Source: Yinghuangia sp035454725 (GTDB lineage: Bacteria > Actinomycetota > Actinomycetes > Streptomycetales > Streptomycetaceae). Taken from it: a stretch of 64,000 nt of DNA. The stretch lies in contig NZ_JBPKBI010000001.1 of NCBI RefSeq assembly GCF_051388935.1, forward strand, positions 186,001 through 250,000. The letters run 5' to 3'. How positions within the stretch are numbered: the stretch's first letter is position 1; each line of letters begins with the position of its first letter. The position numbers and the translations under genes were made by a program. The notes under the pieces were generated by a model that saw nothing but the letters and a program-made list of their open reading frames with translations, did no database searches and was not told the DNA's origin. Shown here piece after piece: positions 40,393 through 50,497 of this stretch.

Positions 40393-41091
40393 TCAGTTGC
40401 TGTTCTGGGCGACCGGCTCGTCGACCGTCTCGGCGACCGCGGCGGTGCCGCGCTTCTTCGCCTGCCGCTCGCGGAAGACCTCGATGAAGATCGGCAGCAG
40501 CGACACCAGGACGATGACCGCGATGCCCGGCAGCAGGTACTTGTCGATGCTGTCGCCGATCGCGTCGCCGAGGAAGTAGCCGGCCAGGATGATGCCGAGC
40601 GTCCAGACGATGCCGCCGACGACGTTCCACAGGAAGAACTTCTTCGCCGGCATCTCCAGCACGCCCGCGACCGGGTTCAGGAAGGTGCGCACGATCGGAA
40701 TGAACCGGGCGAGCACGACGGCCTTGGCGGGGCCGAACTTGTCGAAGTAATGCTCGGCCTTCTCGACGTACTCTTTTTTGAAAAGCTTTGAATTCGGTTT
40801 GTTGAACATTTTGGGACCGGCCTTGGCCCCGATGAAGTGGCCGAGCTGCGCACCGGCGATCGCGCACAGCGGCGAACCGATGAGCAGCCAGGTCAGGGGC
40901 AGGCTCGTGCCGACGACCTTCTCGGCCGAGCTGGAGGCGGCCACGCCGGCGAGGAAGAGCATCGAGTCGCCGGGGAAGAAGAACCCGACGAGAAGGCCCG
41001 TTTCCGCGAAGATGATCGCGAGGATGCCGATGAGTCCGAATGTCGAAATGAGTGACGTGGCGTCGAGCACGTTCACAGCGAGGGAATCCAC
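40393..41091 (-). CDS. DedA-family membrane protein
   Basis: Start GTG 41091 (MDSLAVNVLDATSLISTFG), 232 residues. It has the DedA pattern: GILAIIFAETGLLVGFFFPGDSMLFLAG, IAGAQLGHFIGAKAGPKMF, FIPIVRTFLNPVAGVLEM (the conserved R of the F.P..R motif) and VVGGIVWTLGIILAGYFLGDAI. Four to five membrane segments. DedA proteins transport lipids such as undecaprenyl phosphate and affect membrane potential. The stretch around 40780 (KLFKKEYVEK) is AT-rich compared with the neighbourhood. It ends SNQAVPED-like, with a charged tail. Confidence 0.88.
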   Translation of the reverse strand: MDSLAVNVLDATSLISTFGLIGILAIIFAETGLLVGFFFPGDSMLFLAGVAASSSAEKVVGTSLPLTWLLIGSPLCAIAGAQLGHFIGAKAGPKMFNKPNSKLFKKEYVEKAEHYFDKFGPAKAVVLARFIPIVRTFLNPVAGVLEMPAKKFFLWNVVGGIVWTLGIILAGYFLGDAIGDSIDKYLLPGIAVIVLVSLLPIFIEVFRERQAKKRGTAAVAETVDEPVAQNSN

Positions 41092-41300
41092 CTGCGCAGG
41101 GTAGCCGCAATTCGCGGGCGCGCGGAATTCGGTCGGCAGAGCGGGATGTTCGCATCCGCGTTCGGATCCGGCGTATCGAACCCCGCCTCCCGCTCCCGCA
41201 CTTGCGGTACGGCGTTCCCGACCGCCGCCCGGTGGCACGACGGCCGAGCCGCGGGGTGAGGATGAGCGCAGGTGACAGCGGGACTACGGAGCTGAAGCGC

Positions 41301-42683
41301 ATGGAACGACTGGTGGTCATCGGCGGCGACGCGGCGGGTGCCGCCGCCGCGTCGCAGGCGCGGCGCCGCAGGGGGCCCGACGAACTGGAGATCGTGGTCG
41401 TCGAACGCGGCCCATATACCTCGTACTCCGCGTGCGGCGTGCCCTATTGGGTCGGCGGCGTCGTCACCGGCCCCGACGCGCTGGTCGCCCGGACGCCCGA
41501 GGAACACCGCAGGCGCGGCCTCGACGTGCGGCTGCGCACCGAGGCCGAGGGCATCGACCTGGACAAGCGAGCGGTCGACGTACGCGACACCGCGACCGGC
41601 GCCGGCGACCGCATCGAGTTCGACCAGTTGGTCATCGCGACGGGCGCGACCCCGGTCCGGCCGCCCGTCCCGGGCATCGACGCGCCCGGGGTGTTCGGTG
41701 TGCAGACGCTCGACGACGGCCGCGCGCTGATCGACGCGCTCGACTCGTCGCAGACGCGGGCGGTCGTCGTCGGCGGAGGCTACATCGGCATCGAGATGGC
41801 CGAGGCGATGAAGCAGCGCGGCCTCGCGGTGACGGTGCTCGACCGCGGCGCGCAGCCGATGTCCACCCTCGACCCCGACATGGGCGTCCTGGTGCACACG
41901 CAGATGGAGGCGCTGGGCATCGACGTCGTCACGCACGCCGACATCCAGGGCGTCGACACGCACGCCGACGGGCGTGTGCGGGCCGTGGTCACCGCCGACG
42001 CGGAGTACCCGGCCGACATCGTCGTGCTCGGCACCGGCGTACGCCCGGCCACCGAACTCGCCCGCGACGCGGGGCTGCCGCTCGGCGACAGCGGCGGCCT
42101 CCGCACCGACCTGCGGATGCGCGTGTGGGGCGGCGACGAGCGGCACGCCGGCATCTGGGCCGCCGGCGACTGCGTCGAGGTGCTGAACCTGGTGTCCGGG
42201 CGTTTCCAGCACATCCCGCTCGGCACCCACGCCAACAAGCAGGGCCGGGTGGCGGGCATGAACATCGGCGGCGAGTACGCGACGTTCCCCGGAGTGGTCG
42301 GCACCGCGGTGAGCAAGGTCTGCGATCTGGAGATCGGCCGCACCGGCCTGCGCGAGAAGGACGCCGACGCGGCCGGCTTCGCGTACGAGACGGCGGTCAT
42401 CGAATCGACCGGGCGGGCCGGCTACTACCCGGGCGCGGACAAGATGACGGTGAAGATGATCGCCGAACGCGTGAGCGGGCGGCTGCTGGGCGTGCAGATC
42501 GTCGGCCGCGACGGCGCCGCCAAGCGCATCGACGTCGCCGCGGTCGCGCTGACCGCGCGCATGACGGTCGAGGACGTGACCGCCCTCGACCTCGGATACG
42601 CGCCGCCGTTCTCGCCGGTCTGGGACCCGATTCTCGTCGCCGCGCGCAAGGCCGCGCGGAAGGTCGCGGGGACGGTGAGCTGA
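41301..42683 (+). CDS. FAD-dependent disulfide reductase (CoA-disulfide/NADH oxidase type)
   Basis: 460 residues from ATG 41301 with GGAG at 41288-41291; ATG 41262 is an alternative. FAD site MERLVVIGGDAAGAAAASQA (GxGxxG variant) at residues 5-13, then SYSACGVPYW with the single redox Cys45 of the CoADR class, NAD site VVVGGGYIGIEMAE, and the second FAD motif near GIWAAGDCVEV. A C-terminal dimerisation domain ends FSPVWDPILVAARKA. It likely reduces CoA disulfide or low-molecular thiols (or oxygen) with NAD(P)H. A mycothiol or CoA partner is not visible nearby. Transcribed toward the aldolase gene. Confidence 0.9.
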   Translation: MERLVVIGGDAAGAAAASQARRRRGPDELEIVVVERGPYTSYSACGVPYWVGGVVTGPDALVARTPEEHRRRGLDVRLRTEAEGIDLDKRAVDVRDTATGAGDRIEFDQLVIATGATPVRPPVPGIDAPGVFGVQTLDDGRALIDALDSSQTRAVVVGGGYIGIEMAEAMKQRGLAVTVLDRGAQPMSTLDPDMGVLVHTQMEALGIDVVTHADIQGVDTHADGRVRAVVTADAEYPADIVVLGTGVRPATELARDAGLPLGDSGGLRTDLRMRVWGGDERHAGIWAAGDCVEVLNLVSGRFQHIPLGTHANKQGRVAGMNIGGEYATFPGVVGTAVSKVCDLEIGRTGLREKDADAAGFAYETAVIESTGRAGYYPGADKMTVKMIAERVSGRLLGVQIVGRDGAAKRIDVAAVALTARMTVEDVTALDLGYAPPFSPVWDPILVAARKAARKVAGTVS

Positions 42684-42838
42684 AAGGCCCGCGGGGTACG
42701 ACTCAAGTGGACAGCGGCCGGGGGAGGAACGTGTCTCCGCACAACCGGTCTGCCAGGATGGGCGACAAGCGGTGATACGGCCATCCGTGTCGAAACCCTC
42801 ATATCCGCCGCACGCATGTTTGACGAGGAGCCAAACGC

Positions 42839-43861
42839 ATGCCCATCGCAACTCCCGAGGTCTACGCCGAGATGCTCGACCGCGCGAAGGCCGGTCGGTT
42901 CGCCTACCCCGCGATCAACGTGACCTCGTCCCAGACCCTGAACGCCGCCCTGCGCGGCTTCGCCGAGGCGGAGAGCGACGGCATCATCCAGGTGTCCACC
43001 GGCGGCGCGGAGTTCCTCTCCGGCACCACCGTGAAGGACATGGTCACCGGTTCGGTCGCGTTCGCCGAGTTCGCGAAGGTCGTCGCCGAGAAGTACTCGG
43101 TCAACATCGCCCTGCACACCGACCACTGCCCGAAGGACAAGCTGGACGGCTTCATGCGTCCGCTCGTCGACATCTCGGCCGAGCGCGTCAAGAAGGGCCT
43201 CGACCCGCTCTTCCAGTCGCACATGTGGGACGGCTCGGCGGTGCCGCTCGACGAGAACCTGACCATCGCCCGGGAGCTCATCGCCAAGTGCGCGGCCGCG
43301 CGCATCATCATGGAGGTGGAGATCGGCGTCGTCGGCGGCGAGGAGGACGGCGTCGACAACGAGATCAACGACAAGCTCTACACCACCCCCGAGGACGCGC
43401 TGAAGACCGTCGAGGCCCTCGGTCTCGGCGAGAAGGGCCGCTACATGCTGGCGGCGACCTTCGGCAACGTGCACGGCGTCTACAAGCCGGGCAACGTGGT
43501 GCTGCGCCCGTCGATCCTCAAGGAGATTCAGGACGCGGTCGCCGAGAAGCACGGCAAGGAGCGCCCGTTCGACCTGGTGTTCCACGGCGGTTCGGGCTCG
43601 CTGCTCGAAGAGATCCGCGAGGCGGTCGACTACGGCGTGGTGAAGATGAACGTCGACACCGACACGCAGTACGCCTTCACCCGCCCGATCGTCGACCACA
43701 TGATGCGCAACTACGACGGCGTGCTCAAGATCGACGGCGAGGTCGGCAACAAGAAGCAGTACGACCCGCGTTCGTACGGCAAGGCCGCCGAGACGTCGAT
43801 GGCCGAGCGCGTCGTCGTGGCCTGCCAGGACCTGCGGTCGGCGGGCACCCGCCTGAAGTAA
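42839..43861 (+). CDS. fba: Class II fructose-bisphosphate aldolase
   Basis: 340 residues from ATG 42839 with GAGGAGCC upstream. It splits fructose 1,6-bisphosphate using Zn2+. Zn and substrate residues are seen in ALHTDHCPKDK (His pair), EVEIGVVGGEEDGVDNE, FGNVHGVYKPGNV, FHGGSGS and KMNVDTDTQYAFTRP. The protein has the long class II (FbaA) size. The 3' end is just before an assembly gap. A hairpin TGGCCCGGCG/CGCCGGGCCA near 44000 is probably its terminator. Confidence 0.96.
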   Translation: MPIATPEVYAEMLDRAKAGRFAYPAINVTSSQTLNAALRGFAEAESDGIIQVSTGGAEFLSGTTVKDMVTGSVAFAEFAKVVAEKYSVNIALHTDHCPKDKLDGFMRPLVDISAERVKKGLDPLFQSHMWDGSAVPLDENLTIARELIAKCAAARIIMEVEIGVVGGEEDGVDNEINDKLYTTPEDALKTVEALGLGEKGRYMLAATFGNVHGVYKPGNVVLRPSILKEIQDAVAEKHGKERPFDLVFHGGSGSLLEEIREAVDYGVVKMNVDTDTQYAFTRPIVDHMMRNYDGVLKIDGEVGNKKQYDPRSYGKAAETSMAERVVVACQDLRSAGTRLK

Positions 43862-43874
43862 GGCCCATCGACGG

Positions 43875-44032
43875 GTCCTCCCAAAAGGGCCTGCCGAAAG
43901 GTTCCGACGTGGCCCGGCGTCCTCGCGGCGCCGGGNNNNNNNNNNNNNNNNNNNNNNNNNNNNNNNNNNNNGTCCTCCCAAAAGGGCCTGCCGAAAGGTT
44001 CCGACGTGGCCCGGCGTCCTCGCGGCGCCGGG
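43875..44032. other. Assembly gap with duplicated 61-bp flanks
   Basis: Ns run from 43936 to 43971 and the 61 bp before (43875-43935) are identical to the 61 bp after (43972-44032). This is a failed overlap join, not biology. The break falls in a hairpin (TGGCCCGGCG at about 43910 and 44007, CGCCGGG after), which may have stopped sequencing. The true sequence probably has one copy and no gap. Confidence 0.9.
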
Positions 44033-44074
44033 CCACGCGCACGTCGTGGTGCGGGACCGGTGCAGGATGGGGGC

Positions 44075-44491
44075 ATGACGATCGACCAGAACCTCTTCGG
44101 CGGTCCCGACCCGACTCTGCTGCCCGACGAACCGGAGCCCCGCGAACTCCTCGCGGCCGGCACCGACCCGTCCGAAGTCGCAGCCAAGTACCCCAAGTCG
44201 TCCGCCGCGTGGGCCGCGCTCGCCGACCGGGCGTTCGCCGCCGGCAACCACGTCGAGTCGTACGCCTACGCCCGCACCGGCTACCACCGCGGCCTCGACG
44301 CGCTGCGCAAGGCCGGCTGGCGCGGCCACGGCCCGGTGCCGTGGGAGCACGAGCCCAACCAGGGTTTTCTGCGTGCCCTGCACGCGCTCGCGCGGGCGGC
44401 CGGCGCGATCGGCGAGGAGGAGGAGCAGGTGCGCTGCACGCTCTTCCTGCGCGAGAGCAGCAAGGCGGCGGCCGACGCGTTGGAGGGCTGA
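44075..44491 (+). CDS. DUF3151-family protein
   Basis: 138 residues from ATG 44075. The family reads LFGGPDPTLLPDEP at the N-terminus, then AAKYPKSSAAWAALADRAF, YAYARTGYHRGLDALRKAGWRGHGPVPWEHEPNQGFLRALHALARAAGAIGEEEE, a helical TPR-like fold. It is one of the actinomycete-conserved proteins of unknown role, often next to fba. Located 213 bp after fba (less if the gap is artefactual). Confidence 0.9.
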   Translation: MTIDQNLFGGPDPTLLPDEPEPRELLAAGTDPSEVAAKYPKSSAAWAALADRAFAAGNHVESYAYARTGYHRGLDALRKAGWRGHGPVPWEHEPNQGFLRALHALARAAGAIGEEEEQVRCTLFLRESSKAAADALEG

Positions 44492-44561
44492 CGGCTCGTA
44501 AGGTCCCTGTCGTCGTGAGGACCTGACGGAACGTCAGGGCAGAACTCGGACCGGTCGTGTG

Positions 44562-45584
44562 TCAGGCGATCGGCGTTTCCGGGACATACAGGCGCCAGCC
44601 GCCCGCACGCACCGTCCAGGTGCGCAGCCGCACCGGCCCGGTGGTCATAGCGTCCGCCTCATAGGTGAAGTCGTGGCCGCAGACCGTGATCTCGCGCGCT
44701 CGGATTTCGACCAGCGGGCCGGGTGTGGAGCAGTCCTCGTGCGGGCGCGCGGCGCCGCGCGTCTGCGCGGGGAGGCCGAAGCGGCTCACGGCCGGGTAGC
44801 CGGTGACCATGACGCTGGCGGTGCCGATCGCGGGCGCGGGCTGCGTGCGGGTGGCGCCGGCCTCCGCGCCGGCGATGTTGACGGACCGTTCCTGCACCGT
44901 TGCGGACGGCAGGTCCACGGAGGGCGTCGTCTCCACCGGGCGATTGTCGCAATCGTCACATCCGACGTGCACCGAGAAAAGCGGGCGGTCGGTGTCGGCG
45001 ATCACTTCGCCGTCGGCCTCGACCCGCAGCCGGTGCCCGGCCGGGCCGACCGCCGAGGACACCGTGTGCGCCGCGCGGTCCCAGATGTGGCGCAGCGTCT
45101 TGCGTGCGGCGGGGCCCGCGAGGGACGCGGGACGGATGGCGCGCACACCGTTGCCGATGCGCACCGAGCGCAGCGCGACGCCGCCCAGGTCGTCCACCAG
45201 AAGGTCGAGCGCGCGGTCGTGGTCGCCGAGTGCCACACGAGCGGCTTTCGCGGGCTCTGCGGGCAGTCCGAGCGCCTTCGCGAGCCCGTTCGGCGAGCCG
45301 GCGTGCGCGGCGACCGGGACCACCCCGAGAGGGGTGTAGGCGAGCTCGCCGTGTCGCTCCAGCAGCCGGACGACGGAGTGCACGCCGCCGTCGCCGGCGA
45401 CCACCACGACACGCCGACGGCCGCGGCGTACGAGGGCCCGTTCGAGCTCGGCGGCATCGGCGGGAACCACGGTTTTCGCGGGGGCCGCGGCCCGCAAAAC
45501 GTCCAGCGCGACCCGTACCGACTCGCCGTCCACCGAGCGTGCCGCGGGGTCTGTGATCACGAGCAGCGCACGCTCGGCCGACAC
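44562..45584 (-). CDS. Diacylglycerol-kinase-like (DAGK catalytic domain) protein
   Basis: 340 residues from ATG 45584. The DAGK/LCB5-type core is at residues about 1-150: VVVVAGDGGVHSVVRLL is the phosphate-binding GGDGT-type motif, here AGDGGV, with VGVVPVAAHAGSPNGLAKALG behind it. The second domain holds SVHVGCDDCDNRPVE and PAPAIGTASVMVTGYPA. Deviation from GGDGT is common in actinomycete members; activity toward diacylglycerol or another lipid is uncertain. Divergent from purA, 122 bp between starts. Confidence 0.8.
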   Translation of the reverse strand: MSAERALLVITDPAARSVDGESVRVALDVLRAAAPAKTVVPADAAELERALVRRGRRRVVVVAGDGGVHSVVRLLERHGELAYTPLGVVPVAAHAGSPNGLAKALGLPAEPAKAARVALGDHDRALDLLVDDLGGVALRSVRIGNGVRAIRPASLAGPAARKTLRHIWDRAAHTVSSAVGPAGHRLRVEADGEVIADTDRPLFSVHVGCDDCDNRPVETTPSVDLPSATVQERSVNIAGAEAGATRTQPAPAIGTASVMVTGYPAVSRFGLPAQTRGAARPHEDCSTPGPLVEIRAREITVCGHDFTYEADAMTTGPVRLRTWTVRAGGWRLYVPETPIA

Positions 45585-45706
45585 CGGTCGTCCTTCCTCA
45601 GGTAACCTCTCCCCGCAAGAGCCCCTTGCGCGCAGGCGTCAAGGGGCTTGGACTTTCCGGGGCTCCCGTGAACAAACATGCCCCGCCTGGAAGGGGTGTA
45701 CGCCTC

Positions 45707-46996
45707 ATGCCCGCACTCGTGCTCGTCGGTGCCCAATGGGGAGACGAGGGCAAGGGGAAGGCCACCGACCTGCTCGGCGGTTCGGTCGACTACGTGGTCC
45801 GATACCAGGGCGGCAACAATGCCGGCCACACGGTTGTCATCGGGGACCAGAAGTACGCGCTGCACCTTCTGCCCTCCGGCATCCTCACACCGGGGTGCAC
45901 CCCGGTCATCGGCAACGGAGTCGTCGTCGACCCCGGTGTGCTGCTTCAGGAGATCCACACGCTTCAGGACCGCGGCGTCGACACGTCGAAGCTGCTGATC
46001 TCCGGCAACGCCCACCTCATCACGCCCTATCACCGCACGCTCGACAAGGTGACGGAACGGTTCCTCGGCAAGCGGAAGATCGGTACCACGGGCCGGGGCA
46101 TCGGTCCGGCGTACGCGGACAAGATCAACCGTGTCGGCATCCGCGTCCAGGACCTGTTCGACCCCGGCATCCTCCAGCAGAAGGTCGAGAGCGCGCTGCG
46201 CGACAAGAACCAGATGCTGGTCAAGATGTTCAACCGGCGCGAACTGTCGGTGCAGGCGGTCGTCGACGAATACCTCCAGTACGCCGACGCGATCAAGGAC
46301 TACGTCGCCGACACGACGTACATCCTCAACAAAGCGCTCGACGAAGACAAGGTCGTCCTGCTCGAAGGCGGCCAGGGAACGCTGCTGGACGTCGACCACG
46401 GCACGTATCCATTCGTCACGTCGTCGAACCCGACGTCGGGCGGCGCGTGCGCCGGCTCCGGCATCGGACCGACCAAGATCAGCCGGGTCATCGGCATCCT
46501 CAAGGCCTACACGACCCGCGTCGGCTCGGGACCGTTCCCGACCGAGCTGCTGGACGAAGACGGGGAGAAGCTGCGCACGATCGGCGGCGAGTTCGGGGTC
46601 ACCACCGGCCGCGACCGGCGCTGCGGCTGGTTCGACGCGGTGATCGCGCGGTACGCGGCGCGCGTCAACGGGCTCACGGACTTCTTCCTGACCAAGCTGG
46701 ACGTGCTGACGGGGTGGGAGCAGATCCCCGTCTGCGTCGCGTACGAGATCGACGGCGTGCGGCACGACGAGATGCCGATGTCGCAGTCGGACTTCCACCA
46801 CGCCAAGCCGGTGTACGAGATGCTGCCGGGCTGGTCGGAGGACCTGACCCAGGCCAAGAGCCTCGACGACCTGCCGAAGAACGCGCGGGACTACGTCAAG
46901 GCGCTCGAAGAGATGTCCGGGGCGCCGATCTCCGCGATCGGCGTCGGGCCGGGCCGCGACCAGACGATCGCCGTCCGGTCGTTCCTGGACCGGTAG
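45707..46996 (+). CDS. purA: Adenylosuccinate synthetase
   Basis: 429 residues from ATG 45707. It forms adenylosuccinate from IMP, aspartate and GTP. Motifs: VGAQWGDEGKGKATDLL at the N-terminus (GTP P-loop and catalytic Asp13), GGNNAGHTVV, GRGIGPAYADK, LEGGQGTLLDVDHGTYPFVTSSN and RRCGWFDAV. Usual length. The terminator at 47032-47064 follows. Confidence 0.98.
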   Translation: MPALVLVGAQWGDEGKGKATDLLGGSVDYVVRYQGGNNAGHTVVIGDQKYALHLLPSGILTPGCTPVIGNGVVVDPGVLLQEIHTLQDRGVDTSKLLISGNAHLITPYHRTLDKVTERFLGKRKIGTTGRGIGPAYADKINRVGIRVQDLFDPGILQQKVESALRDKNQMLVKMFNRRELSVQAVVDEYLQYADAIKDYVADTTYILNKALDEDKVVLLEGGQGTLLDVDHGTYPFVTSSNPTSGGACAGSGIGPTKISRVIGILKAYTTRVGSGPFPTELLDEDGEKLRTIGGEFGVTTGRDRRCGWFDAVIARYAARVNGLTDFFLTKLDVLTGWEQIPVCVAYEIDGVRHDEMPMSQSDFHHAKPVYEMLPGWSEDLTQAKSLDDLPKNARDYVKALEEMSGAPISAIGVGPGRDQTIAVRSFLDR

Positions 46997-47031
46997 GCGG
47001 GTCGCCCGGGCGCCCGAGAGGGATTGCGCTG

Positions 47032-47064
47032 CCTCCGAGACCGACTCCGTGTCGGTCTCGGAGG
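47032..47064 (+). terminator. Terminator after purA
   Basis: CCTCCGAGACCGAC (47032-47045) pairs with GTCGGTCTCGGAGG (47051-47064), a perfect 14-bp stem and 5-base loop, 36 bp after the purA stop. Confidence 0.87.
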
Positions 47065-48386
47065 CCGGCGACCGACAGTGCGCCCGTTTCGGGCCTGTCG
47101 GGTGCTCTCTAGGCTGTGCCCCATGACCACAGTGGACCCGGCGGCCGGGAAGGCCGTGTACGAAGCAGACCGCGCGCATGTCTTCCACTCCTGGTCCGCG
47201 CAGGGGCACGTGGCCCCCCTGCCGGTCGCGGGGGCGCAGGGCGCCTATTTCTGGGACTACGAGGGCAACCGCTACCTCGATTTCGCCTCGCAGTTGGTCT
47301 TCACGAACATCGGCCACCAGCACCCGAAGGTCGTCGCGGCGATCAAGGAGCAGGCCGACAAGCTGTGCACGGTCCAACCCGCGTTCGCGAACGACGCGCG
47401 CAGCGAGGCCGCCCGCCTCATCGCCGAACGCGCTCCCGGCGACCTGAACCGCGTCTTCTTCACCAACGGCGGAGCCGAGGCGATCGAGCACGCCGTGCGC
47501 ATGGCCCGGCTGCACACCGGGCGGCACAAGGTGCTCTCGACGTACCGCTCGTACCACGGTGCGACGGCCAACGCGATCGTGATGACCGGTGAGCCGCGGC
47601 GCTGGGCGAGCGATGCCAACGTCGCGGGGATCGTGCACTTCTGGGGGCCGTACCTGTACCGCTCGCCGTTCCACGCGACGACCGAGGCCGAGGAGTGCGC
47701 GCGGGCGCTGGAGCACCTGGAGAACACCATCGTGTTCGAAGGGCCGGGGTCGGTGGCCGCCGTCGTGCTGGAGACCGTGGTCGGCACGGCCGGCATCCTC
47801 GTGCCGCCGCCGGGCTACCTCGAAGGCGTGCGGGCGCTGTGCGACAAATACGGCATCCTCTTCATCGCGGACGAGGTCATGGCCGGATTCGGCCGTACCG
47901 GCGCGTGGTTCGCGGTGGACAACTGGAACGTCGCCCCGGACCTCATCACCTTCGCGAAAGGCGTGAACTCCGGCTACGTGCCGCTCGGCGGCGTGATCAT
48001 CTCGGACGCGGTCTTCGAGACGTTCCGCGACCGCCCCTACCCGGGCGGCCTGACGTATTCCGGCCACCCGCTGGCGTGTGCGGCGGCCGTCGCGACGATC
48101 ACGGCGATGCGCGACGAGAAGATCGTCGAGCACGCCAAGTGGCTCGGCGACGCGGTGATCGGCCCCGAGTTGCGGGCCATCGCCGAACGGCACCCGTCGG
48201 TCGGCGAGGTGCGCGGCCTGGGCGTGTTCTGGGCCGTTGAGCTGGTCCGCGACAAGGAGACCCGCGAGCCTCTCGTGCCGTACAACGCCGCGGGCGCGGA
48301 CGCGGGCCCGATGAACGACTTCGCCGCGGCGTGCAAGGCGCGCGGCCTGTGGCCGTTCGTGAACATGAACCGCACGCACGTCGTGC

Positions 48387-48618
<232 letters not shown>

Positions 48619-48624
<6 letters not shown>

Positions 48625-48689
48625 CCACGGCCGTTTCCGGGCGTACGGATCACCCGCATCCGTCGGCTCCGGAACAGCCGTGGCCCCAC
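48619..48689. terminator. Nested long hairpin after the aminotransferase gene
   Basis: GTGGGGCCACGGC (48619-48631) pairs with GCCGTGGCCCCAC (48677-48689), and inside it TTCCGG pairs with CCGGAA and ACGGAT with ATCCGT, around a small loop. Together an extended imperfect stem of about 70 bases; the likely terminator, and a plausible reason for the nearby read failure. Confidence 0.75.
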
Positions 48690-49013
48690 GCGGTTTTCGA
48701 GTCCGTGTCTTTCGCCATGCCATCGACGCCCGAAGGGAAAAGAGAGACCGAGACCCGGACATCCCTTCGTTTGACCTCTCCCCCTGACTGAGGGGGCTCC
48801 CACAGCTCGCGCTGAGGGGTTTCCTGCTTCGTCGCCGACCGCCTGTCCGGATCGCTCCGTCCAGGTCTTGCACCGGCTCCACAGGCCGAGACCGCCGGCC
48901 CGGCGGTCGAACGTAAAGTAGCGCGCACATCACGGAAACAGAAAACCGAGTGGATCGGATGGGGGACGTCCGCCGGTGCGGGGGCATCGGTGGCTGGGTG
49001 AGAAGAGACCTAC
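48690..49013. other. Intergenic region before GntR gene
   Basis: No gene seen. It contains the promoter of the GntR gene; AT-rich patches such as AACGTAAAGTAGCGCGCACA (about 48909-48928) may hold the -10 region. Confidence 0.4.
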
Positions 49014-49727
49014 GTGCAGCGGACTGAATCCGACGATGTGTTCACCGGGATCTCGTTCACGGGCGCGGTACGCCGCATCAGCCTGCGCGAGGAGATCGCC
49101 GAGGCCCTCAGCGACGACCTGGTGACCGGGCGGTTGTCCGCAGGGGCGTCGCTGACCGTGAACGACACCGCGCGCCGATTCGGCGTGTCCGCAACTCCCG
49201 TGCGAGAGGCGCTGATCCACCTCGCCGCGCACGGACTGCTCACGGGCGGCCACCACCGCGGCTTCCAGGTCGCGCATTACGGGTGGACCGACTTCACCGA
49301 GATATTGGAGGCCCGCAAGCTCATCGGCGTGCCCCTCGTCGGCCGCATCACGCGCACGATGCCGGACGAGTCCGGGCCCGTCCTCGCCCGGCTCGCCGAC
49401 CGGCTGGACGCCGTGCGCTGGTACGGCGACACCACCGAGACCGCGCTCGTCGACCGCCAGTTCTACGGCGAGCTCGGCCGGTTGGCCGGCAACGTGCGGT
49501 TGGCCGGAATGCTGCGGCTCATGCGGGTGCAGGCGTGGATGTACCTCGGCCCGTATCTGCGCTCCGCGCAGGTGCCGACCGAGGCGTGGCGGCGGCACCG
49601 CGAACTCGTCGACCGCATGGTCGCCCGCGACCCCGAGGGCGCTCAGGCCATCATGCGCGACAACGTCGCCGCGATGCGCCCGTTCGCGAAGCGGCTTGTC
49701 ACGGCGGCGGGCGGGGATGCCGGTTAG
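49014..49727 (+). CDS. GntR-family regulator (FadR/FCD type)
   Basis: 237 residues from GTG 49014. The wHTH spans about residues 18-85: SLREEIAEALSDDLVTGRLSAGASLTVNDTARRFGVSATPVREAL. The C-terminal domain is all helical with ILEARKLIGVPLVGRI, DRQFYGELGRLAG and HRELVDRMVARDPEGAQAIMRDNV, the FCD pattern for carboxylate-sensing regulators. Metal ligands: the usual D, H, H set is partly visible (His in RRHRELVDR). The target genes are unknown; the class III aminotransferase upstream and the hypothetical gene downstream are candidates. Confidence 0.87.
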   Translation: MQRTESDDVFTGISFTGAVRRISLREEIAEALSDDLVTGRLSAGASLTVNDTARRFGVSATPVREALIHLAAHGLLTGGHHRGFQVAHYGWTDFTEILEARKLIGVPLVGRITRTMPDESGPVLARLADRLDAVRWYGDTTETALVDRQFYGELGRLAGNVRLAGMLRLMRVQAWMYLGPYLRSAQVPTEAWRRHRELVDRMVARDPEGAQAIMRDNVAAMRPFAKRLVTAAGGDAG

Positions 49728-49891
49728 CCGGGCCGCGCAGCCGGGGCGGGTGGTCGACGAGACGCGGGCGTGGACCTCGGCTAGCGTTGTCCAGCCGTTT
49801 GCGTGTTCCCCTGTTCACGCGCTGCCGTGTTCCCTGTGTCACCGCGAAACCGCTGCCCTTGTCCCGACTTTTCCCCGCCTGGAGTTCCGCT

Positions 49892-50497
49892 GTGGACTGT
49901 GACGTCTGGCTCGTCCCGCTCGTCGACGCGCTGTGCCACAGCCCGGAGAATCCCTTCAAGGAGGAACTGGCCGCGTACGACACGGTCCTGACGGCCGGGG
50001 GGCTTCCGCCCGTGCCGGTGTACGCGTGGACGGAGGGGCTGGAGAAGGGTGTGTGGACCGTCGGGGCGTTCGACCACGACTCGCTGCACTTCCTGCGCCG
50101 CGCGTATCTGCTGCACCGCACGGGTTTTCCCGTGACGCCGGTCGATGTGCTCGGCGAGGACTACGACCAACTGCTGGAGACCTTCGAGGCGGCGGCGCAG
50201 CACTCGCATCTGGTGTGGCACTACGACCACGCGGGCGCGTACTTGCCGGTCGACTTCCCCCGTCCGCTGATGGACGAGCCGTTGCCGGAGGACGGCGGGC
50301 CCCTCGGGTCGAGTCTGGGAATGCTGCGCGAACTGGAGGACCTTGCGCCGTACATCGGCGTGGACCTGCTCGATCCGCCTCTGCCGCAGCCGACGTACGA
50401 CGCGTCCTTGTATGCCCGTGAGCGCTTTGTGTGGGCGGTTTTGTACCGCGCGGCGCAGCTGAGTGTGCGCCAGGGCTCGATGATCGTGTTCGCCTGA
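49892..50497 (+). CDS. Conserved actinomycete protein of unknown function
   Basis: 201 residues from GTG 49892 with GGAG at 49881-49884; the long frame before it is a shadow of the GntR gene. The sequence starts MDCDVWLVPLVDALCHSPENPFKEELAAYD and has VWHYDHAGAYLPVDFPRPLMDEPLPEDGGPLGSSLGMLRELEDLAPYIGV, with many Asp/His/Tyr. No signal or membrane helix is seen. I do not recognise the family by name; the pattern of a compact alpha/beta protein is all that can be said. Confidence 0.65.
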   Translation: MDCDVWLVPLVDALCHSPENPFKEELAAYDTVLTAGGLPPVPVYAWTEGLEKGVWTVGAFDHDSLHFLRRAYLLHRTGFPVTPVDVLGEDYDQLLETFEAAAQHSHLVWHYDHAGAYLPVDFPRPLMDEPLPEDGGPLGSSLGMLRELEDLAPYIGVDLLDPPLPQPTYDASLYARERFVWAVLYRAAQLSVRQGSMIVFA

